6,924 bases of DNA from an uncultured Chloroflexota bacterium. Lineage in GTDB: Bacteria; Chloroflexota; Anaerolineae; Aggregatilineales; Phototrophicaceae. The translations under genes were made by a program, and so were the position numbers. The number at the start of each line of letters is the position of its first letter. The first letter of the stretch is position 1. Below the pieces are notes generated by a model. That model saw nothing but the letters and a program-made list of their open reading frames with translations, was not told where the DNA came from and searched no databases. The stretch is from the NCBI GenBank assembly GCA_937864975.1, contig CALMDI010000123.1:1-6924 (forward strand). Reading direction: 5' to 3'. Positions 1 through 5,592 of the stretch are shown here, in pieces.

Positions 1-2
1 TC

Positions 3-41
3 AGCGAACAGCAGGCGGTGGGGAGCAACCATGACAGGTGA
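3..41 (+). CDS. Possible C-terminal tail of an upstream gene (partial)
   Basis: Only about 12 codons are visible, ending in a TGA at 39-41, so this gene would overlap the ATPase start by 11 nt. I chose this frame because 10 of its 12 third codon positions are G or C, in line with the neighbouring genes. The alternative frame ending at the TGA at 32-34 (an ATGA overlap) has only 4 of 10. The predicted tail is SEQQAVGSNHDR. In MacB/LolD-type operons the gene before the ATPase is often a permease or an HlyD-like adaptor, but twelve residues cannot show which, and either overlapping frame could be wrong. Confidence 0.25.
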   Translation, partial: SEQQAVGSNHDR

Positions 42-762
42 CCGAGTCATCATTCGCACGCGCGACCTGACCAAAGATCTGCCGCTCGGCAAAGTGGTCG
101 TCCACGCGCTGCGCGGCGTCACGATGGACATCAACGCGGGCGAGATGGTCGGAATTGTCGGACCGTCCGGCAGCGGCAAAAGCACCCTGCTCGGCTTGAT
201 CGGCGGGCTGGACAAGCCGACGCGAGGAACGGTCGAGATCGACGGGATCGACATCACGCGCATGAACGAGGATCAACTCACGGAGATTCGTAACGAGAAA
301 ATAGGGTTCATTTTCCAGTTCTTCAACCTGATTCCAACACTGACAGCTCAGGAGAACGTCGCCCTGCCCATTCAGTTTGCACGCAAGACGAAGTTCAATC
401 CCGACAAACGCGCCAGAGAACTGCTCGCGCTGCTTGGCATGGACGACCGGCTGCACCATCGCCCCTCCGAGTTATCAGGCGGGCAGCAGCAGCGCGTGGC
501 GATTGCGCGCGCGCTCGCGAATAATCCCCCGCTCCTGCTGGCGGACGAGCCAACCGGCAATCTCGACAGCGAGTCCGGCGCGGTCGTCATGGAAGCGCTG
601 CAAACCATTCGCAGCGAGTCAGGCACGACCATCGTTATCGTCACGCATGACCCGCAGATCGCGCAGCACACCGACCGCATCATTACCCTCGTCGATGGAC
701 ACCTTTCGGATGATGCCGCCGTCAACAGCGTGACGGAATCGGTTGCAGATGTGCTAAAATAG
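31..762 (+). CDS. ABC transporter ATP-binding protein, MacB/LolD-like
   Basis: This 243-residue nucleotide-binding subunit would hydrolyse ATP on the cytoplasmic face of the membrane to drive a partner permease. All canonical motifs are present and in order: Walker A GPSGSGKST (44-52), Q-loop at F95-Q96, signature LSGGQQQRVAIARAL (148-162), Walker B LLLADEPT (168-175), D-loop NLDS (177-180) and the switch histidine in VTHD (H206). The sequence after the Q-loop (FFNLIPTLTAQENVALP) and the DEPTGNLDS stretch are typical of the MacB/LolD/FtsE class, which pairs with FtsX-like permeases and moves lipoproteins, peptides or drugs, or works mechanically on the envelope. The length is normal for a stand-alone ATPase. 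The ATG is supported by GGGAG at 21-25, five bases upstream. No permease lies downstream in the window, so the partner is presumably upstream, beyond the left edge. The substrate cannot be read from this subunit. Confidence 0.93.
   Translation: MTGDRVIIRTRDLTKDLPLGKVVVHALRGVTMDINAGEMVGIVGPSGSGKSTLLGLIGGLDKPTRGTVEIDGIDITRMNEDQLTEIRNEKIGFIFQFFNLIPTLTAQENVALPIQFARKTKFNPDKRARELLALLGMDDRLHHRPSELSGGQQQRVAIARALANNPPLLLADEPTGNLDSESGAVVMEALQTIRSESGTTIVIVTHDPQIAQHTDRIITLVDGHLSDDAAVNSVTESVADVLK
730..760 (+). promoter_or_regulatory. Predicted promoter for the phosphoribosyltransferase gene, inside the end of the ATPase gene
   Basis: TGCTAAAAT at 752-760 is an extended -10 element (TGn followed by TAAAAT, 5 of 6 to consensus). 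GTGACG at 730-735 matches the -35 consensus at 4 of 6 positions, with a rather long 19-nt spacer. The A/T run stands out in a GC-rich gene end. Transcription would start near 767, leaving a leader of about 35 nt before the ATG at 802. It would let the downstream gene be expressed independently of the ABC operon. The motif also encodes the last residues of the ATPase, so chance cannot be excluded. Confidence 0.4.
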
Positions 763-801
763 CCGCTGGTTTCTCCTCGAGGCGGCGCGAAAGTTGGGGC
801 G

Positions 802-1362
802 ATGAGTGTCCAGAATGAAACCTATTCGGTTGAAGTCGCGGGTGTGAAACGCGACCTGCGCCTGCTGGCGATTCAGCCCGGCGTTCGGATCGCCATCGTC
901 AATATCCTCGGCGATACCGAGTGGGTTCAGGCGGTCAGCAAGGAACTGGCGGAAAAGCTTCGACCGTACAATCTGGATATTCTGGTCACGCCGGAAGCTA
1001 AGAGTATTCCGCTGGCGTACGGCATTGCCGTCGAGCTTGGGCTTCCCTACGTGGTGCTTCGCAAATCACTGAAACCGTATATGGGCGACGCTCTGAGATC
1101 GGAAACGCTCAGCATTACGACCGGGCAGCCCCAGACGCTTTACCTCGACGAGAACGATCGCGCGCTCATCGCCGGGAAACGGGTCGCCCTGATCGACGAC
1201 GGCATCTCGACCGGCAGCACGCTTCAGGGAATGCGTCTCATCATGGATAAGGCAGACGCAAAGGTCGTGGTCGAGGCAGCCATCTTCACCGAAGGCGACC
1301 GCGCGAAATGGTCAAACATCGTCGCGCTCGGTCACCTGCCCGTATTCATCGACCGCGATTAA
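802..1362 (+). CDS. Type I phosphoribosyltransferase, adenine phosphoribosyltransferase-like
   Basis: This cytoplasmic protein of 186 residues belongs to the PRPP-dependent phosphoribosyltransferases, which typically salvage purine bases to nucleotides. The PRPP-binding loop is VALIDDGISTGST (128-140), with the paired aspartates D132-D133 and the TGST turn. PEAKSIPLAYGIAVELGLP (64-82) and VVLRKSLKPYM (84-94) match the layout of the APRT segments PEARGF...ELGLPF and VRKKGKLP. Length is close to the 180 or so residues of bacterial APRT. The N-terminal third is less like standard APRT: the usual IPDFPKPGI-type segment is only loosely recalled by QPGVRIAIVNILGDTEW (25-41). A relative using another base, or a regulatory homologue, is therefore possible, and I do not assign apt. 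The ATG has only a weak GGGG ribosome-binding stretch just ahead of it (796-799). The gene starts 39 nt after the ATPase stop and faces the convergent gene at 1430. Confidence 0.78.
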   Translation: MSVQNETYSVEVAGVKRDLRLLAIQPGVRIAIVNILGDTEWVQAVSKELAEKLRPYNLDILVTPEAKSIPLAYGIAVELGLPYVVLRKSLKPYMGDALRSETLSITTGQPQTLYLDENDRALIAGKRVALIDDGISTGSTLQGMRLIMDKADAKVVVEAAIFTEGDRAKWSNIVALGHLPVFIDRD

Positions 1363-1429
1363 GGCGTTCGCCTCGAATCCAGTTAACGCGCCTCAGTCTC
1401 TAAATCCAACGGGTGATCCGCTAATCGCT

Positions 1430-1999
1430 CTACCGTCGCAGCAGGGCGATCCTCTGTTGGTTCGCGGAGTCGTCAATCAGTATCGCCAGTCGTTTGAGGC
1501 GCGTCTCTTCTCTCTTCGCGCTCATCACCCACCAACTGGCGGTTCGCTGATACGAAGGCGGCTGCGATTGAAAGAATTTCCAGGCATCTTCGTGCTCTTG
1601 AAAGCGCGTTTCGTATGCAGCACTCAGACCCGGATTCTCCTGCTCGAAGGAATACTGCTGCGATCGGCGGTGATCGCGCTCCTCGAACGCCTTCCAACCG
1701 GATTCGTGCATTCGCTCAAGCGCCGTAAGCTCGCCAACCCGCCTGATATTGACGGCGCTCCAGTGGCTGCGCGCTTTGCGCGGCGTGAACCGGTTGGTAT
1801 AGCTTGTGTCGTCAACACGCTTTCGTATGCCGTCGATCCAGCCGAAACACAGCGCTTCGTCCACCGCCTCGGCATAGGTGACACCTGTTTTCCCGGCGCT
1901 CTTTTTGTAGAAGCCGATCCACAGTTCCTGAGCCTGATCGTGATGCTCCACAAACCACGCGCGGAGGTCAGACAGCGTTTCAAAGAATATGACGTCCAT
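1430..1999 (-). CDS. YdeI/OmpD-associated family protein
   Basis: This 189-residue soluble protein belongs to the YdeI/OmpD-associated family, which is widespread but has no firmly established biochemical role. The recognisable signatures are the N-terminal LRAWFVEHH...ELWIGFYKK (12-33), the core TYAEAVDEALCFGWIDG (41-57) and SYTNRFTPRKARSHWSAVN (66-84). The C-terminal REETRLKRLAILIDDSANQQR pattern also fits. Length is typical and the protein looks intact. No signal peptide or membrane segment is visible, so it is probably cytoplasmic despite the OmpD name. Its ATG lies 6 nt after the methyltransferase stop, and no good Shine-Dalgarno precedes it, so translation is probably coupled to that gene. 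It is the last gene of the minus-strand group and converges on the phosphoribosyltransferase gene. Confidence 0.88.
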   Translation of the reverse strand: MDVIFFETLSDLRAWFVEHHDQAQELWIGFYKKSAGKTGVTYAEAVDEALCFGWIDGIRKRVDDTSYTNRFTPRKARSHWSAVNIRRVGELTALERMHESGWKAFEERDHRRSQQYSFEQENPGLSAAYETRFQEHEDAWKFFQSQPPSYQRTASWWVMSAKREETRLKRLAILIDDSANQQRIALLRR

Positions 2000-2005
2000 A
2001 AAGTT

Positions 2006-2755
2006 TCAACTTTGACCCGATATTGGAGCGCTCTTTTCAACCACCAGCACATGCGACAGCCCAAAGCCGTCGAGCGGCGTCCCTTCCATCCGGTAGAGCG
2101 CGTCGCGAAGGAGACGCCCCGGCGCGCCCAACCGCGCGATGATATTGTCGTAGCCCCCGTAGATACGGCGGTGCGTGACGACTCGAATCGGGGAGCCTGC
2201 GAACAGCCGGCGCAAACCGCGCCCCGTATAGGCGCGCACGTGCGGCGCGAGACGATTTCGCAGGGCATCGGGCAGATAGTTGATAAGCGGCGTGTTGCCG
2301 AAGTGATATTGACCGCGCCAGTAATGCCCGTGAGTCTCGAACGGATACCCCCGGTTCGGCACGAAGATTACGATCCGTCCGCCGGGCTTGAGAACGCGCA
2401 CCATCTCGCGCGCCGCCTGCCGGTCGTCGCGCACGTGTTCCAGGACCTCGTGCGAGAGAATGGTGTCGAAGGTATCGTTTTGGTAGGGCAGGGCTTCCGC
2501 CGCCGCGACCAGCGCGCGCGGCGTTTCTTCACGCGCCACGGAGACACGATCTTCCTCGATATCGAACGCATCGACGTTGGGAGTAAAGCGGTGGCGAATT
2601 TCGGCGGCATACATGCCGATGCCGCAGCCGGCGACCAGCACGCGCGCATGGTGCAGGCGCGCCCACCGGTGAATCATAGTCAGGCGGCGTTCCTGCCCCG
2701 CCCGCCAGACATAACTCGGCTCGCCCCGCAGTGCCGCGAGGTTAGATGGACTCAT
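2006..2755 (-). CDS. Class I SAM-dependent methyltransferase (Methyltransf_11 type)
   Basis: This 249-residue protein has the Rossmann-like methyltransferase fold. Motif I, which binds S-adenosylmethionine, is VLVAGCGIGMYA (39-50). The acidic residue ending strand 2 is D65 in VDAFDIE. EALPYQNDTFDTILSHEVLEHV (87-108) carries motifs II-III, and VLKPGGRIVIFVPN (121-134) is the conserved strand and turn after the catalytic region. The stretch after it, with GYPFETHGHYW (136-146) and YLPDALRNRLAP, resembles methyltransferases found near glycan or lipid pathways, but the methyl acceptor cannot be named. There are no membrane segments. The start lies 25 nt after the kinase stop and lacks a clear Shine-Dalgarno, pointing to expression from the kinase transcript. 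Confidence 0.88.
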   Translation of the reverse strand: MSPSNLAALRGEPSYVWRAGQERRLTMIHRWARLHHARVLVAGCGIGMYAAEIRHRFTPNVDAFDIEEDRVSVAREETPRALVAAAEALPYQNDTFDTILSHEVLEHVRDDRQAAREMVRVLKPGGRIVIFVPNRGYPFETHGHYWRGQYHFGNTPLINYLPDALRNRLAPHVRAYTGRGLRRLFAGSPIRVVTHRRIYGGYDNIIARLGAPGRLLRDALYRMEGTPLDGFGLSHVLVVEKSAPISGQS

Positions 2756-2780
2756 TCAATGGGAACAATCAGGCTATAAC

Positions 2781-4622
2781 TTAGCGCGGAACCTCATTGT
2801 AGCGCTGGACGGCGCTCAGCGCCAGCTTGGTCAGCGGCTTGGGCTTCCCGCCGACGCCGTGGGTGTCCAGGCTGCTGACGGTCTTAACGGGCACGACGAC
2901 GGTGATCGTCGTGCCTTTGCCGCGCGCGCTTTCGAGGCGAAGGGTCGCGTCCAGCATCTCGGCGCGCTCGTGCATGTTGACCATGCCCAGGCTGCCGCGT
3001 TTTTCATAGTTCTCGGATACAGCGCCCGTATCGAAGCCCGCGCCGTTGTCCGAAATCTGGCAGACAATCACGCTTTCCTGGCGCTGGAGCGCGACGGTGA
3101 CGAGGTCGGCGCGCGCGTGCTTGCGGGCGTTGTTCACCGCTTCTTCGACAATGTAAAAGAGAATGCCCTGCTGGTGGGCGCTCAGCACGCTCTCGATATC
3201 CTTCCCCATCCGCACCGCGACCGCCTGCCCGTGCGTTTCCTGCATCTTTTCGCCCAGGTGCGTGAGCGCCGCGCCCAACCCCTGCGTCTCCAATACGAGC
3301 GGGCGCAGTGTGAACAGCATGTGCCGGATTTCTTTCGTCGTGCGCCGCGCCAGTTCTTCGACCTTTTTAAGCTCCTCCGGCACCTGCTGCGGGTTGCGCT
3401 CCATCAGTTTCTGAATGTACGCCATCCGCATCGCAATCGCGGCGACGCTCTGCGTCGGTCCGTCGTGCAGGTCGCGCGCCAGCTTCTTGCGCGCGTCTTC
3501 CTCGACCTCGACAATCCGTTCCTTTTCTTCGATCAGGCTGCGGTACAGCACCGCGTTCTGGAGCGCAATCGTCGCCTGGCTGCCGATTGCCGACAGAAGC
3601 TCGCTCTGCTCGATGTCGAACGCATCCTCGCGCTCGCTGCCATAGACGACGACGCCGTAATTATCGAAACCGGCGCGCAGCGGCACGCAGAGCAGCGAGC
3701 GGCAGTATTGAAACGCCGTGAAGAACTGAAGCTCCGGGTCTTTTTTAGCGCTCGCCGCGAACACCGGGGTCGAATCGCGCAGCGCCTCCGCGACGATGCC
3801 GCTCTTGCCCGGCACCACCACCGTCTCGTCGGAGCGCGTGAGACGCCGCGCGCCCGCCACGTGGAGCGCGTTATCGTAGGCGCGAAACAGCAGCACGGCG
3901 CTGACAATCGATTGCCCATCGCCGCCGCGAAGCGCCATCTGCCCGGCGTCCAGGGAGGCGCTCAAAATTTTGTCATAATCCAGATTGGAGCTAATCGTCG
4001 TGGAAAGCTCGTAGATGGCGCGCGTGCGCTCGCGCATTTCTTTAAGCTCGGTTGTCTCGCCCGTCGCCAGATCGACAATGCGCTGCTGCTGCGCTCCAAG
4101 CTGGCGGTCGATCACATAGCTCGCGGCAACGGCAACTGCCGCGAACGCAACCTCGATCAGCAGAATTAAGATCAGGTTGCTCGACGTGAGGACTGCCTGC
4201 GTATCTGGCGTTTTCGCGACCACCAGCAAAACCACGGTCGCCGCGATAATGCCCGCCGATTGAACCGTCGCCGCGAACGACCCCAGACGAAGGATCGCGG
4301 ACAGCATCAGCGTTCCGGCGATGCCGATAATCAAGAGTGGATTTCCGTCGCTGAGGTAAATAAACGCCGCCGCCGTGACGAGGTCGCCGCCGACAATCAC
4401 GGGCGTCAGGGCGCTGTGCAGCTTCAGCGAGACGAGCAGCGCGATCAGGCTGTTCGCGACCACGCCTGCGACGACCGCAATCAACAACAGCGAGACAGCA
4501 TCAGGGGCAGCCTGCGGACCTCGCACGAGAAAAACGACTGCCGCGAACAGGACGAGCAAAAGCCATCGCACGCCGAACAGCGTCCACTCGCGCCACGCCG
4601 GCAGTCTCACGTTTTTATCCAT
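2781..4622 (-). CDS. Membrane sensor histidine kinase, GAF + HisKA_3 (DegS/NarL type)
   Basis: This 613-residue sensor kinase would autophosphorylate on histidine and pass the phosphate to a NarL/LuxR-type response regulator. About six hydrophobic helices lie within residues 16-171, with short loops and no large extracellular sensor. A linker of roughly 172-205 follows, then a GAF domain (about 202-361). The HisKA_3 dimerisation helix carries ARDLHDGPTQS with acceptor H386. The HATPase_c domain has the N-box EEAVNNARKHA (493-503), DNGAGFD (525-531), GSLGMVNMHERA (543-554) and GKGTTITVVVP (568-578). A tail of about 25 residues follows the ATPase domain. I chose the ATG at 4622 because GTGGGA lies just upstream; the in-frame GTG at 4649 would add nine residues but lacks a ribosome-binding site. 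No response regulator is in the window, so the partner is distant or beyond an edge. The signal is probably membrane-derived or a GAF ligand. Confidence 0.93.
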   Translation of the reverse strand: MDKNVRLPAWREWTLFGVRWLLLVLFAAVVFLVRGPQAAPDAVSLLLIAVVAGVVANSLIALLVSLKLHSALTPVIVGGDLVTAAAFIYLSDGNPLLIIGIAGTLMLSAILRLGSFAATVQSAGIIAATVVLLVVAKTPDTQAVLTSSNLILILLIEVAFAAVAVAASYVIDRQLGAQQQRIVDLATGETTELKEMRERTRAIYELSTTISSNLDYDKILSASLDAGQMALRGGDGQSIVSAVLLFRAYDNALHVAGARRLTRSDETVVVPGKSGIVAEALRDSTPVFAASAKKDPELQFFTAFQYCRSLLCVPLRAGFDNYGVVVYGSEREDAFDIEQSELLSAIGSQATIALQNAVLYRSLIEEKERIVEVEEDARKKLARDLHDGPTQSVAAIAMRMAYIQKLMERNPQQVPEELKKVEELARRTTKEIRHMLFTLRPLVLETQGLGAALTHLGEKMQETHGQAVAVRMGKDIESVLSAHQQGILFYIVEEAVNNARKHARADLVTVALQRQESVIVCQISDNGAGFDTGAVSENYEKRGSLGMVNMHERAEMLDATLRLESARGKGTTITVVVPVKTVSSLDTHGVGGKPKPLTKLALSAVQRYNEVPR

Positions 4623-4679
4623 CAATCCCACTCGTCCATGATCGCGCACAGATCGCTATACCATACGCTACCACGCCCT

Positions 4680-4693
4680 TCCTTTAGAAAGGA
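4680..4693. promoter_or_regulatory. Palindrome upstream of the kinase gene, possible operator
   Basis: TCCTTTAGAAAGGA has 6-bp perfect arms around a 2-bp centre. The centre is too small for an RNA hairpin, so a dimeric DNA-binding protein is the more natural reading. It sits about 58 bp upstream of the preferred kinase start, in the 139-nt gap after the GntR gene. I found no convincing -35/-10 pair in that gap; TATGGT and TATAGC hexamers nearer the start are weak. The kinase may therefore be read through from the GntR promoter, with this site either unrelated or modulating an unrecognised promoter. Confidence 0.3.
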
Positions 4694-4761
4694 TTGAGAT
4701 AACGGAAATATTGAGCAGCCGTTAAGGAAGCTTGCGAGTGGATGTTACTTCTTGGAGGCAG

Positions 4762-5421
4762 CTACGCCTTCGATTCGAGGTAGTGAAGCAGCGCCGCCGC
4801 GCCGCGCTCGATGTGATCCTGCATCGCCTGTCCCGACGCTTCGGCGTCGCCCCGGTCGATGGCGCTGAGGATGTGCCGGTGCTCGTCGACCACCATGCGC
4901 GCGCGGTTAGGCACCACGAACAGCGTGTCCCACGGTGACTTGATCCAGACGTTCTTGATAATCTGCATCAACTGCGGCATTCCCGCCGCTTCATAAATAA
5001 TCATGTGAAATTCGCGGTTCAGTTTTACCAGCGCCGCGCCCTCGCCGCGCGCGACTTCCGCTTCGATGTCGTTCTGGACGGCGTGGAGGCGCTGCACGTC
5101 GGAAATCTTTAGATTCGGGACGGCTTCGCGCGCTGCCAGCCGCTCGACAAAGCTGCGAATCAGGTAGACTTCGCGTACGTCGTTCAAGCGCACTTCCGCG
5201 ACCTGGACGCCTTTGTACGGGCTGTGACTGAGGATTCCTTCCGCGACAAGCTGCTGGATCGCTTCACGGATCGGCGTCGGACTGACCCGAAAGCGCTCCG
5301 CAAGCTCTTCCTGGAGCAACCGGTCGCCGGGCTGAAGCTCGCCGGAGAGGATCGCATCGCGGAGAACTTCGATCATCAAATCTTTCTTCGTCTTCTGCGC
5401 CAGGTCGTTTCGTCGCTGCAT
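4762..5421 (-). CDS. GntR-family transcriptional regulator, FadR subfamily with FCD domain
   Basis: This 219-residue regulator binds operator DNA as a dimer and releases or tightens on binding a small carboxylate, typically a sugar acid or other organic acid. The winged helix-turn-helix covers about residues 11-75: IEVLRDAILSGELQPGDRL, LQEELAERFRVSPTPIREAI with the recognition helix at 47-58, then the wing GILSHSPYKGVQV. The all-helical FCD domain spans about 80-212. Its likely metal-site residues are N135, H139 (LNREFH), H181 (DEHRH) and H203 (QDHIERG). The first ligand is usually Asp, so Asn is a minor variation. The ATG at 5421 is preferred over the adjacent TTG at 5424 because GAGGAG and AGGA precede it. 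It is divergent from the enolase-superfamily gene, the classic arrangement for a local regulator of sugar-acid catabolism, and probably acts through the repeats at 5492-5519. Confidence 0.92.
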   Translation of the reverse strand: MQRRNDLAQKTKKDLMIEVLRDAILSGELQPGDRLLQEELAERFRVSPTPIREAIQQLVAEGILSHSPYKGVQVAEVRLNDVREVYLIRSFVERLAAREAVPNLKISDVQRLHAVQNDIEAEVARGEGAALVKLNREFHMIIYEAAGMPQLMQIIKNVWIKSPWDTLFVVPNRARMVVDEHRHILSAIDRGDAEASGQAMQDHIERGAAALLHYLESKA

Positions 5422-5466
5422 CAAATCCTGCTCCTCATCCGCCGCGCCGGATGGACGTGGGACGCC

Positions 5467-5496
5467 TTGACAGAAGGTAGACCCACCTCATATTAT
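5467..5496 (+). promoter_or_regulatory. Sigma-70-type promoter of the enolase-superfamily gene
   Basis: TTGACA at 5467-5472 is a perfect -35 hexamer. An 18-nt spacer follows, then TATTAT at 5491-5496 (5 of 6 to the -10 consensus). Transcription would start near 5503, giving a leader of about 90 nt before the ATG at 5593. This is the best promoter in the window. A promoter this strong would need repression to be regulated, which fits the operator-like sequences on and after its -10. Confidence 0.7.
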
Positions 5497-5519
5497 ATAC
5501 AATGTTCGCGATTATATAC
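5492..5519. promoter_or_regulatory. Two direct repeats ATTATATAC, candidate GntR operators
   Basis: ATTATATAC occurs at 5492-5500 and again at 5511-5519, 19 bp apart start to start. The first copy continues as ATTATATACAAT (5492-5503), a 12-bp near-palindrome whose only deviation is one symmetric pair. It resembles the TGTATACA-centred sites known for several FCD-type GntR regulators. It overlaps the -10 and predicted start of the plus-strand promoter, so binding there would repress. The second copy is less symmetric. Assignment to the divergent GntR protein rests on position and resemblance. Confidence 0.5.
5511..5516 (-). promoter_or_regulatory. Candidate -10 box of the GntR gene
   Basis: Read on the minus strand, positions 5516-5511 give a perfect TATAAT. 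A second perfect TATAAT lies at 5497-5492, within the other repeat copy. No good -35 is found 16-18 nt upstream of either; TTGAAA at 5545-5540 is 23 nt from the first. The promoter is therefore only partly supported. If either box is used, the repeats would place the regulator's own gene under autoregulation. Confidence 0.4.
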
Positions 5520-5530
5520 TGATGATCTAC

Positions 5531-5544
5531 TGGAAGCGCTTTCA
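5531..5544. promoter_or_regulatory. LacI/CcpA-family operator (cre-like)
   Basis: TGGAAGCGCTTTCA is palindromic except for one symmetric pair and has the central CpG typical of LacI-family operators. It fits the relaxed catabolite-response pattern TGNAANCGNWNNCW throughout and the stricter TGWAANCGNTNWCA at all but the third base. It begins about 28 bp after the predicted start of the enzyme transcript, where a bound repressor could act as a roadblock. It also lies upstream of the GntR -10 boxes. No LacI-family gene is in the window, so the regulator would be encoded elsewhere. Confidence 0.6.
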
Positions 5545-5592
5545 AACCGCTTATCTGGCTCTCCCCTCACAGGTCAATGCTCGGAGATTCTT

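Noticed and set aside
762..786. GCCGC...GCGGC inverted repeat between the ATPase and phosphoribosyltransferase genes
   Set aside because: A 5-bp stem with a 15-nt loop and no T-run is not a credible terminator or riboswitch.
1362..1373. AGGCGTTCGCCT palindrome right after the phosphoribosyltransferase stop, as a terminator
   Set aside because: The stem is 4-5 bp with a tiny loop and no T-run in either direction. The 67-nt convergent gap holds no better candidate.
1457..2779. Open frame of 440 codons on the + strand
   Set aside because: It lies antisense to the YdeI-family and methyltransferase genes, both of which carry clear family motifs. The translation is rich in Arg, His and Pro with no recognisable domain, as expected for the complement of GC-rich coding DNA.
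2859..4169. Open frame of 436 codons on the + strand
   Set aside because: It is antisense to the histidine kinase, whose H, N and G boxes are intact. Its own translation is Arg/Ala/His-rich and shows no family motif.
4260..4697. Open frame of 145 codons on the + strand
   Set aside because: It is antisense to the membrane segments of the kinase. The highly charged Arg/Gln/Asp translation mirrors hydrophobic codons on the other strand.
5224..5592. N-terminal extension of the enolase-superfamily protein, or a fused domain
   Set aside because: The frame is open but runs antisense through the GntR DNA-binding domain and across the promoter. The family-typical N-terminus (MKITQVEVIPLV) and a GGAG ribosome-binding site place the start at 5593.
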